A stretch of DNA of 64,000 nucleotides from Phycisphaerales bacterium (GTDB taxonomy: Bacteria > Planctomycetota > Phycisphaerae > Phycisphaerales > UBA1924), in the NCBI GenBank assembly GCA_007693785.1, contig RECY01000029.1, positions 1 through 64,000 of the forward strand, read 5' to 3'. Positions 47,624 through 57,463 of this stretch are shown here, in pieces; position 1 is the stretch's first letter, and each line of letters opens with the position of its first letter. The notes below the pieces were generated by a model. It saw only the letters and a list, made by a program, of their open reading frames with translations, ran no database searches and was not told where the DNA came from. Made by a program: the position numbers and the translations under genes.

Positions 47624-48877
47624 ATGAACTCTTCTACCCGGGGCGTCGAAGAACACCACGACGTGACGCCCAAGCCCTCATTCACGCAGGAAACCGGGCT
47701 GGCGCTCCAGGGCGTGCGTTCGGCGCTGGCCGACTTCGTCGCGGCCGTCCCGGGCAACATGCGACGCCCGACCGACCTCCAGAAGGCCCTCGGGCTCGAC
47801 TCGAAGATCTGCTGGCAGATCTTCAACGTCATCCGCGGCGACGCCTCCATCGCGCCCGCGATCCACGTCCCGACCCTCCCGGCACTCCGGCGCGCGATGG
47901 CCTCGGCCGAGAGCGTCGGCGTCCCTCACACGCTCATCCAGGGCGTCCGCCAGAGCCTCCAGGATTTCGAGAAGGTCGTCGAGGCCCACGCCGGCGCCCG
48001 CCCGGATTTTGATGCGATGGTCGCCGCCGTCGCCCCGAATGAGCAGACCGAGCAGATCGAGCTCAAGCATCGGCGGAGCGTCTATCGGGGGCTCAGCCAT
48101 ATCTGGGGCACCCAGATCGACGTCCTCAGCACCACCACGCTCCTCAAGGGCAACCCCGACGGCTCCACCGACCGCCTCATCCTCAGCTGCAAGCACGGGC
48201 TCCGGCGCCTCCGACCCGATGCGAACATCAGGGTCTATGGCTACCGCCTCTCTCTCCACACCCCCGCGACACCGAGCTCCACCGTTCCGATCGAGCCGGG
48301 GACCATCGAACGCTACGGCGCGCCGCTGATGCCGGAGTTTTGCTCGCAGCCGCTCCCCGAGTTCCGCATGCGCACCGATGAGGAAGGGTGGAGCACCTGC
48401 GAGCTCGCGGGCCGCAGCATCGGACGCCTCAGCGAGATGGACCTCGCCTTCGCCACCGTTTCACGAAGCGTCGAGACCGCACGCGATACCGACGGGCGAC
48501 GCTGGCTCGGGTCCAACGTTCTGTTCAATACCCCGACCGGCCTGCTGGTCTCCACCTTGCTCGTCCACCGCCCGACGTTCGGGGAGGTCCGACCGGAGTT
48601 GCTGGTCTTCGCGCACGCGCCGGGGAGCGACGCGCCCTCCGCGGTCCGGAGCACGGCCCTGCCCCTCCGCGAGCGGATCGCCGCCCTCGGCTCCGGCGAC
48701 CGGATCGGGGCCAGCCCCGATGAGCCGCGGCTGCAGGAGATGCTCCGAACCGCCTGCGACCGCGTCGCGTGGGACCCGCGCGAGTTTGACGCCTTCCAAG
48801 TCCGCGTCCAGTTCCCGGTGCTCCACTCCGTGGTGCGGATCTCGTTCTTTCTGGATGAGAAGAGCAAAAAGGTGTAG
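47624..48877 (+). CDS. uncharacterised protein with helix-turn-helix-like N-terminus
   Basis: 417 residues, no signal peptide. The N-terminal part has an HTH-like segment R-R-P-T-D-L-Q-K-A-L-G-L-D-S-K-I-C-W-Q-I (residues about 46-65). Next is a linker with the segment H-R-R-S-V-Y-R-G-L-S-H-I-W-G-T-Q (residues about 148-163), then a beta-rich C-terminal region (residues about 190-410). I believe this architecture recurs as an unnamed family in planctomycetes and proteobacteria, but I cannot cite a function. A strong ggagg site precedes the ATG. A DNA-binding regulator or an AAA-independent repair factor are possible; neither is supported by a catalytic motif. Confidence 0.75.
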   Translation: MNSSTRGVEEHHDVTPKPSFTQETGLALQGVRSALADFVAAVPGNMRRPTDLQKALGLDSKICWQIFNVIRGDASIAPAIHVPTLPALRRAMASAESVGVPHTLIQGVRQSLQDFEKVVEAHAGARPDFDAMVAAVAPNEQTEQIELKHRRSVYRGLSHIWGTQIDVLSTTTLLKGNPDGSTDRLILSCKHGLRRLRPDANIRVYGYRLSLHTPATPSSTVPIEPGTIERYGAPLMPEFCSQPLPEFRMRTDEEGWSTCELAGRSIGRLSEMDLAFATVSRSVETARDTDGRRWLGSNVLFNTPTGLLVSTLLVHRPTFGEVRPELLVFAHAPGSDAPSAVRSTALPLRERIAALGSGDRIGASPDEPRLQEMLRTACDRVAWDPREFDAFQVRVQFPVLHSVVRISFFLDEKSKKV

Positions 48878-48912
48878 GTGGATAGCTGCGTGAAACGTCA
48901 GCCCTGCTCTGG

Positions 48913-49149
48913 CTAACCCGGTGTCCAAGCCGCCCAGCCGCCGGTGCTGGGGTTGCCGTCTTGGCAGTTCGGACACTTGCGTTGAAAGATGTCGCTGCCG
49001 TTAGCGGCGTAATTGGTGCCGCAATGGGTACAGGCAAGCTGATAAAGGGATTGGCCGTGATCGGTGCCGGGGATCATCAGCGGGCGGATGTTGAGTTGGC
49101 CGTTGCGGTTCGGATAGCCGGGCTTGGTTGTGCCGCGGGATATGGACAT
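48913..49149 (-). CDS. small zinc-ribbon protein of unknown function
   Basis: 78 residues. A single zinc ribbon L-A-C-T-H-C-G-T-N-Y-A-A-N-G-S-D-I, then R-K-C-P-N-C-Q-D-G, preceded by a basic start (P-G-Y-P-N-R-N-G-Q) and G-T-D-H-G-Q-S-L-Y. This small family is found widely in bacteria with a conserved A-N-G-S-D-I core; its function is unknown. aagggg lies 7 bases before the ATG at 49149. It starts 66 bases after icd on the same strand and may be co-transcribed. Confidence 0.78.
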   Translation of the reverse strand: MSISRGTTKPGYPNRNGQLNIRPLMIPGTDHGQSLYQLACTHCGTNYAANGSDIFQRKCPNCQDGNPSTGGWAAWTPG

Positions 49150-49214
49150 AGCGATGCCCCTTTTTGGCGATAGCGCGATCAGCGAGTCGTGATGTCTCGT
49201 GGTCGCATGCGTCG

Positions 49215-50498
<1,284 letters not shown>

Positions 50499-50575
50499 TC
50501 GGCGGCTCCTTGCGCTGGTTGTTCGAGACAGCGTTGTTGTGGGGCAAGGGTAGGGGAATAGGGCTCGCCCGGCGC

Positions 50576-50614
50576 GCGACGACGCCGACGCTGGAGGGCG
50601 TCGGCGTTCGTCGC
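50576..50614. terminator. long hairpin between PAPG gene and icd
   Basis: Ten-base perfect stem (acgccgacgc/gcgtcggcgt) extended by a six-base outer stem gcgacg/cgtcgc with one bulged T; no T tract. Probably ends the minus-strand PAPG transcript. Confidence 0.6.
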
Positions 50615-50693
50615 GTGCATCGTCGGCCGGCCGAAAAGCACCGGGCCGAGATGAGGGGGCAGGGGTGAGGGGCTCGGAACCGGCGCGCCGGGC

Positions 50694-51956
50694 TTAGCGC
50701 CGGCGTCGCCCGGCGACGGCGAGGGCGAGGGCCGCGAGGGGGATCGCGCCGGGCGCGGGGATGGTCAGGCTGTAGACGGCCTGGAGGCCGGTGAGCGGGT
50801 CGGTGCCTTCGAAGACGAGGACGTCGTTGGCGAAGGACTGGACGCTGAAGAAGTCGCCGAGATCAACGCTCGGCACCTGCACGCCGCCGATCTCGGTGTC
50901 GCGGAATAAATCGATCAGAGGTGTGTACGCGCCCCGCTCGTAGAGGACGATGCCGGCGAAGTCGTCGGTGATCGAGGTGTAAAGCACCCGCCCGGCGTCG
51001 AGGGCGTAGCCGTCGAAGCCTGCAGTCTTGGGGAAGGGTGAGTCGGCATCGGCGAACAGGGTCGAGACGCCCGTCTGCTCATCAAAGATCGCGAGGCCGG
51101 CCGAAGTCGGGTACAGCACATGGCGGCCGTCAAAGCTGAACTGACTGTTGCTGGTGAAGCCGTCACCCACGCGTGTGTTGACGCCGTCGCGATGCAGAAT
51201 CAGGGAACGGTTGGGTACCAACGTTGCAAATACTGCGGCGCCACCGGCGATGGCGGGGACTTGGAGCGAATTGGTATCGATTCGTACGAGTGTGCCGACC
51301 TGCGTTCCACCGGGCGAGAAAATGGGATCACCGCTCTGTGTCAAGACCTCGCGTCCGGAGGGCGTCACGCGTTGGAGGGACGTGAACGTGTTGCGCTCCG
51401 CGGTCGTGAAATATGCCGCGTTCCCTTCGATCGCGAGCCCGCTAAACCCGGTCACGGTTTCATCAGGGACAGCAATGCTCGGCTGACCCAGGCTGATCAC
51501 CGGGATGACGCCGTTGCCCAGATCCGCGAAGCCGACCGCACCTTCGGGTTGAAACGTGAAAAAGGCGACGCGCCCGCGATCAATCCGGTGGCGCGAGAAG
51601 ATATCGCCGACTGTTCCGCCTTGGGGATACGGCGAGGGCGTCGACTGATCCGCGTTCGCCACAATCCCGATACCCGGCGACCACGTGTAGTGCCCCGCCT
51701 GCGGCGAGCCGGTCGAGGCCGCGACGAAGCTCACGTTGACACCATCCGTGGCCGCCATGTACTTGATGTAGCTATTTTGAATGAAGCCAGCCTGCGGGTG
51801 CGGCGTCAGCGTCTCCCCCGGCCGGTTCGCGATCGGGGCGTCTTCAAGCACAAACAGTTGCGTCAGCGTCCGCGGCACGCTCGCCGACGCGAGCGGGGTG
51901 AGCCCAGACAGAGAGACACCGGCGGCGGCCAAGGCGAGCGCGGTCATGGGGCGCAT
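50694..51956 (-). CDS. secreted protein with PAPG-type C-terminal sorting signal
   Basis: 420 residues: signal peptide (A-S-A near residue 26), a repeat-rich beta body with N-R-P-G-E-T-L, D-E-T-V-T-G-F-S-G-L and G-V-N-T-R-V-G-D-G units of the same tandem kind as the 46021 protein, and the tail L-T-I-P-A-P-G-A, hydrophobic helix, G-R-R-R-R. The start is the ATG at 51956 with agaggag 6 bases upstream, not the longer frame. Likely surface-anchored after processing of the tail. Confidence 0.82.
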   Translation of the reverse strand: MRPMTALALAAAGVSLSGLTPLASASVPRTLTQLFVLEDAPIANRPGETLTPHPQAGFIQNSYIKYMAATDGVNVSFVAASTGSPQAGHYTWSPGIGIVANADQSTPSPYPQGGTVGDIFSRHRIDRGRVAFFTFQPEGAVGFADLGNGVIPVISLGQPSIAVPDETVTGFSGLAIEGNAAYFTTAERNTFTSLQRVTPSGREVLTQSGDPIFSPGGTQVGTLVRIDTNSLQVPAIAGGAAVFATLVPNRSLILHRDGVNTRVGDGFTSNSQFSFDGRHVLYPTSAGLAIFDEQTGVSTLFADADSPFPKTAGFDGYALDAGRVLYTSITDDFAGIVLYERGAYTPLIDLFRDTEIGGVQVPSVDLGDFFSVQSFANDVLVFEGTDPLTGLQAVYSLTIPAPGAIPLAALALAVAGRRRR

Positions 51957-52204
51957 GGAAACTCCTCTCAGGGTGTGCGATCGCCCGCGAGCATGGCGCA
52001 TGGGCCGTCCGCGCCCAAGGGGGTTGGTGCGCCAGAACAGCCTTCGCGGGCCTCGGACCGATTCGACGCTTGGGGTGGCGTCGGGTTCCCTCGGTTCTGA
52101 CGATTTTTCTGCGTGCGGGCAGCGCGGCAATCTGGGCTACCCTCCGCCGACGGGGGGGCGTGGTCGGGGTTGCCGCTCTCGGGGCGCTGGAACGGAGGCT
52201 GGTC

Positions 52205-52567
52205 ATGCACGCGTGGGTGATGCTGTTGATTGCCGGGTTGTTCGAGGTCGCCTGGGCGCTCTCGATGGCCGCCACCCGAGGCTGGACCCGCCTCTGGCCG
52301 AGCGTGCTCACCCTTGCGCTCATGGGCATCAGCTTCTACCTGCTGAGCCGCGCGATGCGGACGATCCCGGTCGGCACGGCGTACGCCGTCTGGACCGGCA
52401 TCGGCGCCGTTGGCGTCGCCAGCATCGCGATCTGGCTCGGGAAAGAGCCCGCGACGGCGCGTCGGATCATCTGCATCGGGCTGATTGTCGCCGGCATCGT
52501 CGGGCTCAAACTGGCGAACGGGGCCGACGCCACGCCGCGGACGCCGGCGGTCGAGAGCGGAACATAA
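52205..52567 (+). CDS. SMR-family transporter, guanidinium exporter Gdx/SugE type
   Basis: 120 residues, four transmembrane helices, small multidrug resistance family. Helix 1 carries the proton/substrate glutamate in G-L-F-E-V-A-W-A; helices 2 and 3 have S-F-Y-L-L-S-R-A-M-R-T-I-P-V-G-T-A-Y-A-V and W-T-G-I-G-A-V-G. That W-T-G-I-G pattern is the Gdx (SugE) subtype, which exports guanidinium in antiport with protons, rather than the EmrE type. The ATG at 52205 has ggagg about 9 bases upstream. Convergent with aroA. Confidence 0.9.
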   Translation: MHAWVMLLIAGLFEVAWALSMAATRGWTRLWPSVLTLALMGISFYLLSRAMRTIPVGTAYAVWTGIGAVGVASIAIWLGKEPATARRIICIGLIVAGIVGLKLANGADATPRTPAVESGT

Positions 52568-52606
52568 CCCCCCGCATCGCCGCATCGCCGCAGCGCCCGT
52601 GTAGAT

Positions 52607-54055
52607 TCACTCCGCTCGATCGCCCGGGATCAGCACGCGTCCGAATTCCTGCCAGAAGCTGGGGTAGGTCTTCGCGACGCACGCCGGGTCGTTGATGAAG
52701 ACGTTCGGGCGTCGGAGGCTGACCAGCGCGAGGCTCATCGCCATGCGGTGGTCGTCGTAGGTGTCAAAACGCACCGGGGGGCAGTTGGGCGAGCAATCGA
52801 CGCCCCGATCGGGCGGCGTGATGGTGATCGCGCTTGTGTCGCCCATGACCGGCGTCTCGATCTGCACGCCGATCTTGGCGAGCTCGGCCTGCAACGCCGC
52901 GATGCGGTCGGTCTCCTTGATCCGCAGCGTGCTCAGCCCGCGGAGGATGCTCCGCCCCTTGGCGAAGCTCGCGACGACCGCGAGGGTCATCGCGGCGTCG
53001 GGCATGTCGCTCAGATCGGCGAGGATCGGTTCGATCGGGACGCCGACGGGGGCGAGGACCGCGACGCCGTGGTCGGCCGGGTCCGGCGCGTTCCGCCCGG
53101 TTCGATGCACGCGCGCGCCCATGCGGTGGAGCAACTCCGTAAACGCGGCGTCGCCTTGCGTCGTGGTGTCCGGGAGGCCGCGGACGTGGATCGTGGTGTG
53201 CGCGCGCAGCGCGCCGGCCGCCCACCAATAGGTTGCGCCCGAGGCGTCCGGCTCGATGTCGATCCGGAACGCGTCCAGCCCGGGCTGCGGGCGAGCGGGT
53301 GGCGGGCTCACGCGCAGCACGCGGAGGTCGTCGGTCGTGCGCACACCCGCGCCGAATCGGTGCAGCAGCTCCCCGGTCATCCGCAGATAGGGCGCGCTCG
53401 CGGGCGCGCCCGTGAGGCGCAGCGTCAGCCCGCCCGGCAGGAACGGCCCGATCATCAGCAACGCCGAGGCGAACTGGCTGCTCCGGCTCGCGTCCAGGGT
53501 CACCGTGGGGGACTCGGGCAGCTCGTCCGGCGGCGTCACGCGGATCGGCGGGAAGCCCGCCTCGCCCAGGTGCTCGACGCTCGCGCCGAGTTGCGAGAGG
53601 GCGCTGGCGAGCTCGCCGATCGGGCGTTGGCGCATCCGAGGGTTGCCGTCGAGCGTGACGGGCGAGGTCGCGAGGACGCTGGCGGCGGCGAGGAAGCGCG
53701 TTGCCGTGCCGGAGCCGCCGAGGTCGAGCGTCGTGCTCTGCCCGACCGGGGCCCGGAACCGACCCCCGGCGCCGCGGATTCGGAGACGCGGCGCCCCGCC
53801 CGGATCGTCCGCGAGCGACGTCTCGGCCCCCAGGGCGCTGACGGCTTGCAGCATCCGCTGCGCGTCGTCGGCCTGAATCAACGGGTTCCGAAGCTCGCTC
53901 TCCCCCGTCGCGAGGGCCGCGAGGAGCACGAGGCGGTTGGTCAGGCTCTTGGACCCCGGCGGTGTGACGTCGGCCTGCACGACGTGCGAGCTCGGCCCCG
54001 GCAGGGGTAGCGGGTCCGGCAGGGCCGCGAGCGGTTGTGCGAAGACCGAAGACAT
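52607..54055 (-). CDS. aroA: 3-phosphoshikimate 1-carboxyvinyltransferase (EPSP synthase)
   Basis: 482 residues, penultimate enzyme of chorismate synthesis. Substrate sites are visible: P-G-S-K-S-L-T-N-R, D-L-G-G-S-G-T-A-T-R-F, R-P-I-G-E-L, D-A-S-R-S-S-Q-F, D-L-S-D-M-P-D-A, R-I-K-E-T-D-R, D-D-H-R-M-A-M-S and the lysine in A-K-T-Y-P-S-F. The usual N-A-G-T-A-M-R-P motif reads G-S-G-T-A-T-R-F. About 45 residues longer than usual, mostly in an N-terminal extension. TACGCT ends 7 bases before the ATG, with no ribosome site. Confidence 0.96.
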   Translation of the reverse strand: MSSVFAQPLAALPDPLPLPGPSSHVVQADVTPPGSKSLTNRLVLLAALATGESELRNPLIQADDAQRMLQAVSALGAETSLADDPGGAPRLRIRGAGGRFRAPVGQSTTLDLGGSGTATRFLAAASVLATSPVTLDGNPRMRQRPIGELASALSQLGASVEHLGEAGFPPIRVTPPDELPESPTVTLDASRSSQFASALLMIGPFLPGGLTLRLTGAPASAPYLRMTGELLHRFGAGVRTTDDLRVLRVSPPPARPQPGLDAFRIDIEPDASGATYWWAAGALRAHTTIHVRGLPDTTTQGDAAFTELLHRMGARVHRTGRNAPDPADHGVAVLAPVGVPIEPILADLSDMPDAAMTLAVVASFAKGRSILRGLSTLRIKETDRIAALQAELAKIGVQIETPVMGDTSAITITPPDRGVDCSPNCPPVRFDTYDDHRMAMSLALVSLRRPNVFINDPACVAKTYPSFWQEFGRVLIPGDRAE

Positions 54056-54062
54056 CGGGAAG

Positions 54063-54068
54063 AGCGTA
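54063..54068 (-). promoter_or_regulatory. -10 hexamer TACGCT of aroA
   Basis: TACGCT (minus strand) ends 7 bases before the aroA ATG at 54055; no Shine-Dalgarno sequence follows. Confidence 0.5.
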
Positions 54069-54125
54069 GCGAGGGACGGTCGCCAGCGGGCCCCTCGGTG
54101 CGAGGGCGGCGATGGGGGCCCGTCG

Positions 54126-54467
54126 TCAGTCGTCGGCCTCGCCTGCCAGGCGGAAGACGGCGACGACGTCCTCGACCGGGATCACAAACAGGCGGTTGTC
54201 GCCCTCGAAATCCACCGGCACGGCGTGCTTGGGGTTGAACAGGATGCGGTCGTACTGGCGAAGCGGGTAGTCCTCGTCGCGCCGAACCTGCTCGCTGATC
54301 GCGACGATGCGCCCGGTGAGGGTGGGGATCTCGATCTTGTCGGGCAGGTGGATGCCGCTCTTGGTCTGCTTCTTGTCCTCGTCCTTGCGGAGGAGGACGC
54401 GGTTGCCGATGGGCTCGACGACCTCGAGGCGGGCGGGCGGCTTGTTGTTGGGCTTGGGCGATGGCAT
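54126..54467 (-). CDS. stand-alone GroES-like (Cpn10) protein
   Basis: 113 residues with a GroES fold: E-P-I-G-N-R-V-L-L-R-K-D-E, the mobile-loop region D-K-K-Q-T-K-S-G-I-H-L-P, and I-E-I-P-T-L-T-G-R-I-V-A-I. No groEL is adjacent. In the bacterial 10-kDa chaperonin the loop after S-G-I should contain hydrophobic residues contacting GroEL; I-H-L-P is present. It may cap a GroEL encoded elsewhere or be a divergent paralogue. TACAGT ends 6 bases before the ATG. Confidence 0.85.
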   Translation of the reverse strand: MPSPKPNNKPPARLEVVEPIGNRVLLRKDEDKKQTKSGIHLPDKIEIPTLTGRIVAISEQVRRDEDYPLRQYDRILFNPKHAVPVDFEGDNRLFVIPVEDVVAVFRLAGEADD

Positions 54468-54473
54468 CGGTCC

Positions 54474-54479
54474 ACTGTA
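54474..54479 (-). promoter_or_regulatory. -10 hexamer TACAGT of GroES-like gene
   Basis: TACAGT (minus strand) ends 6 bases before the ATG at 54467; no ribosome site is visible. Confidence 0.5.
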
Positions 54480-54573
54480 CGCGGCGGGAGCGATCGGCTC
54501 CGCGTATGCTGGTGGTCCGTCGTGCGCCCGTTTCGTGGGGGTTAGCGCGACCGAGCTGGAGGCCGACGCGGTG

Positions 54574-55098
54574 ATGGACCGTCTGCGTGCGCTCATCCGT
54601 GATGTCCCGGACTTTCCGAAGCCCGGGGTGCTGTTCAAGGACTTCACGCCGCTGCTGGCCGACCCGAGCGCCCTGGCGCTCGCGGTGGAGCTGATGGCGA
54701 ACCCGTACCGTGGTCGGGGTGTGGATCTGGTGATCGGGGCGGAGAGCCGCGGGTTTATCTTCGGGACGGCGATCGCCCAGAGCCTGAGCGCCGGGTTCGT
54801 GCCGATCCGCAAGCCGGGCAAGCTGCCGCGGTCGGTGCACGGGGTGGACTACGCCCTGGAATACGGCACCGACCGGCTCGAGATCCATTCCGACGCGCTC
54901 GGGGCGGGGCAGCGGGTGCTGATCGTGGACGACCTGCTCGCGACCGGCGGCACGATGCGGGCGAGCTGCGAACTGGTCGCCAAGTGCGGGGCCGAGATCG
55001 CCGGGATCACGGTGCTCATCGAGCTCGGCTTCCTCGGCGGACGCCAGAAGCTCCAGGGCTACGGCGAGCTGCACTCGGTGATGGAATACCACGCCTGA
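54574..55098 (+). CDS. apt: adenine phosphoribosyltransferase
   Basis: About 174 residues; salvages adenine to AMP with PRPP. The family start D-V-P-D-F-P-K-P-G-V-L-F-K-D, adenine-binding E-S-R-G-F-I-F-G and the PRPP motif V-L-I-V-D-D-L-L-A-T-G-G-T all match. ggagg lies 11 bases before ATG 54574, or 8 before GTG 54571, which is an equally possible start. TATGCT at 54505-54510 is a likely -10, giving a leader of about 60 bases. Divergent from the GroES-like gene. Confidence 0.95.
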   Translation: MDRLRALIRDVPDFPKPGVLFKDFTPLLADPSALALAVELMANPYRGRGVDLVIGAESRGFIFGTAIAQSLSAGFVPIRKPGKLPRSVHGVDYALEYGTDRLEIHSDALGAGQRVLIVDDLLATGGTMRASCELVAKCGAEIAGITVLIELGFLGGRQKLQGYGELHSVMEYHA

Positions 55099-55139
55099 GC
55101 GCACGCTCCGGGTGGGCGGCATGATGGGCGATCGAAAGC

Positions 55140-55164
55140 ACCCGTCCTTCAGGGCGGGTGTTTT
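55140..55164 (+). terminator. rho-independent terminator of apt
   Basis: Eight-base stem acccgtcc/gggcgggt with a ttca loop (one G-T pair), followed by TTTT. Confidence 0.85.
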
Positions 55165-55184
55165 GCAATTGGGCGAGTGGATGC

Positions 55185-55220
55185 AAAAAAGAAGCCCCCG
55201 GCTGCGGACAGCCTGGGGCT
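55185..55220 (-). terminator. rho-independent terminator of PAPG gene
   Basis: Stem agcccc-ggctg/cagcc-ggggct with one C-T mismatch and a cgga loop; on the minus strand a TTCTTTTTT run follows. Confidence 0.9.
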
Positions 55221-55268
55221 CTTGAAGTTATCCAAACGCTTCAGGGTTGAAGCGTGTGTCGAGGCTGA

Positions 55269-56078
55269 TTAGCGGCGACGACGGACGGCGACGAGGCCGC
55301 CGAGGCCCAGGAGGGCGAAGGCGCCCGGGGCCGGGATGACGGTGACGGTGAACGAGTCACCCTCGAGCATGAGGGGGAGGACGTTCTGGCCGACCGCGAA
55401 GCTGCCGTTCAGGAAGGCGGTGGCGCCGACCGTGGTGGCGCTGACGACGTGGTCGCCCTCGGTGGTCGGGGTGTAGTCGATGCGGAAGATCTCGATGTCC
55501 TCTTCGAAGTTGACGTACTCTTCGAAGAGAGTCGAGATGAGGGTCGAGTTGCCGGCAAACATGTCGACGAACTGGTTGCCGCTCTGGGTGACACGGAGGC
55601 CGCCGGGGATCGAGGTCGCCTCGTAGGTCTGCGCGATGGCACCAACGACGGGGGCGTAGCGGAAGCCACGGCTGTTCAGGAAGTTGAAGGGGTTGCCGAC
55701 GCCGCCGCCGGGACGACGACCCTGCGTCCAGGTGTCAGGGGTGTTGGCCCAACCGGTGCTGGGGGTAGCGCTCGGGATCGGGGCGGTCTCGCTCAGGTCC
55801 TCGACGAACGTCGTGATACCACCGAGGTCGAAGGTACCGGTGATGTCCATGAAGAAGCTGAAGCTGTCCCACGCCGTGAAGCCGGGGATGTTGTTGGCGT
55901 TGCCGCCGGTGCCCCACACGCTGATGCTCACCGTCTCGCCGGGAGCGATCACGAGCTGGTCATTGGTGCCACCGAAGCCGTACGTGGTGCCGTTGTAATC
56001 GATGGCGACCTCGTAGTTCTGGGCAGCCGCGGCGCCAGCGAGACCGGCGACGGCGATCATTGCAATCACATTCTTCAT
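55269..56078 (-). CDS. secreted protein with PAPG-type C-terminal sorting signal
   Basis: 269 residues. Signal peptide M-K-N-V-I-A-M-I-A-V-A-G-L-A-G-A (cleavage near A-A-Q), a Gly/Thr/Asn-rich body (Y-G-F-G-G-T-N-D-Q-L-V-I-A-P-G-E-T-V), and the tail V-I-P-A-P-G-A, F-A-L-L-G-L-G-G-L, R-R-R-R. Codon use and composition are milder in GC than its neighbours, as in other highly expressed secreted proteins here. gaggag lies 9-10 bases before the ATG. The upstream gap is AT-rich and contains a perfect inverted repeat. Confidence 0.85.
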   Translation of the reverse strand: MKNVIAMIAVAGLAGAAAAQNYEVAIDYNGTTYGFGGTNDQLVIAPGETVSISVWGTGGNANNIPGFTAWDSFSFFMDITGTFDLGGITTFVEDLSETAPIPSATPSTGWANTPDTWTQGRRPGGGVGNPFNFLNSRGFRYAPVVGAIAQTYEATSIPGGLRVTQSGNQFVDMFAGNSTLISTLFEEYVNFEEDIEIFRIDYTPTTEGDHVVSATTVGATAFLNGSFAVGQNVLPLMLEGDSFTVTVIPAPGAFALLGLGGLVAVRRRR

Positions 56079-56485
56079 TTCTACTATCTCCTCATAAGAT
56101 CTTGGGGAGGGGGAACACCCCACTCCTCTGTGTAAACTCTACCGAACGATGCACTCGTTCCTGACCCATGATCAAGATAGCCCAAGACCAAGAGGGATGC
56201 AAGCCGATTTCCAGACGCCTTCACGCGATTTTTTGATCCGTACAGGGGATTGGGGACCCGGATAAAATTCGATCAGTTCGGCCATTTTTGCTCAAAAGTC
56301 GCTCTGCCATGCCCAGAACGGGGTTTATCGTGTCTGAACACTCGGAAGTTAATCCCCAAAAATGGTTATTCTCGGGTCTCGAGAGCCGGCTTTCTACGGG
56401 ATGATCTTGTCAAAAAATAAGCGCACTTTACGGAGATCATCCGGATAGTCGGTTTTTGATCTGTGGCCTGGCGGTCCCTAAACTG
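56079..56485. other. AT-rich gap with an 8-base inverted repeat
   Basis: 407 bases without a gene between the PAPG gene start and the thyX stop; clearly more AT-rich than the rest of the window. gatgatct (56400-56407) and agatcatc (56434-56441) are perfect reverse complements 26 bases apart, a possible operator or the stem of a thyX terminator. No other feature is seen. Confidence 0.45.
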
Positions 56486-57463
56486 TCAAAGTCCAAGGCG
56501 GGCGCGCTTGGCGTCCCACTCGGCTTGCTCCCGCTTATTTGGGGTATCGAGAGGCAAGTTATCGGCTGTAGGGTCCGCAGCCACGCGTCGGATTGCCTCG
56601 ATCTCGAGCCGAGTCAGGTGCATCGCCTCGAACTCATAATCCCGCCAGGCTTGCATCGTGACCGGGCAGATCTCCAGCATGAGGTCGTGCATCGCCTGGG
56701 CGTAGACCCGGATCTCTTGCTGGGCGTGGGCGTCGAGGCGCAAGCTCAAGAATCGCAGAGTGTTGTGCAGGTCGCACTTCCAGTACCACTCGGTGTAAGC
56801 GCTCACCGGCAGCCCGGCCCGCGCCAGCTCGCGGCTCACGCCCTGCTCTAGAAGCGACTCGTAGGTCTTGTATTGCGCCTCCACGGCATCGAGATAGGCG
56901 AGATACCCGTCGGCCGTCGCTGCCTGGGCGGGGTCGGCGCGGTCGAAGGCGTCCTCGCCGCCCTGGCGGTTGCTGGTGGACTGTTTGCGGACTTGGTCAG
57001 GGGCGGGGCGGTAGAAGCGGTCTGGGACGACGGAGTAGCGGGCGGAGTATTCGTTGACGTTGGCCGTGCGGTGACGGATCCATTGGCGGGCGACGAACAT
57101 GGGCATCGCCATGTGGAACTTGAGCTCGACCATTTCAAAGGGTGTGGTGTGTCGGTGTCGGAGGAGGTAGCGGATGAGGGCCGCGTCTTCGGAGACTTTT
57201 TTGGTGCCGGCCCCATAGGAGACGCGGGCGGCCTGGACGATGGCGGCGTCGGCGGTCTGCCCCGCCGGAACTAGGCGGGGCATCACGTCGACGAGCGCGA
57301 TGAAGCCGTGGTCGTGGACGCGGATTTCGCGGCGGGCGTCGCCGTCGAGGATGTCGGCGAGGGGGGACTCGGGCGGGATGCGCCGGACCTGCCCGGGGAC
57401 GCCGGGCTTGGGCTCGACGGCGGCGGCATCGGATGCGGTGGCGGCGGCAGGGTCTGGGCTCAT
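56486..57463 (-). CDS. thyX: flavin-dependent thymidylate synthase
   Basis: 325 residues; makes dTMP from dUMP using FAD and methylenetetrahydrofolate, replacing ThyA. The signature R-H-R-T-A-N-V-N-E-Y-S-A-R-Y-S is present, followed by the C-terminal E-W-Y-W-K-C-D-L-H-N-T-L-R-F-L and the nucleotide-binding R-L-D-A-H-A-Q-Q-E. A 55-residue low-complexity N-terminus precedes the fold. The ATG at 57463 has no ribosome site and GATCCT lies 6 bases upstream (only a partial -10 match). The 275-base gap upstream is packed with repeats. Confidence 0.95.
   Translation of the reverse strand: MSPDPAAATASDAAAVEPKPGVPGQVRRIPPESPLADILDGDARREIRVHDHGFIALVDVMPRLVPAGQTADAAIVQAARVSYGAGTKKVSEDAALIRYLLRHRHTTPFEMVELKFHMAMPMFVARQWIRHRTANVNEYSARYSVVPDRFYRPAPDQVRKQSTSNRQGGEDAFDRADPAQAATADGYLAYLDAVEAQYKTYESLLEQGVSRELARAGLPVSAYTEWYWKCDLHNTLRFLSLRLDAHAQQEIRVYAQAMHDLMLEICPVTMQAWRDYEFEAMHLTRLEIEAIRRVAADPTADNLPLDTPNKREQAEWDAKRARLGL

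Noticed and set aside
52080-52204. Guanidine riboswitch upstream of the Gdx-type exporter
   Set aside because: No ykkC core or paired ACGG-loop hairpins of the mini-ykkC type can be made out; a single acgg is not enough.
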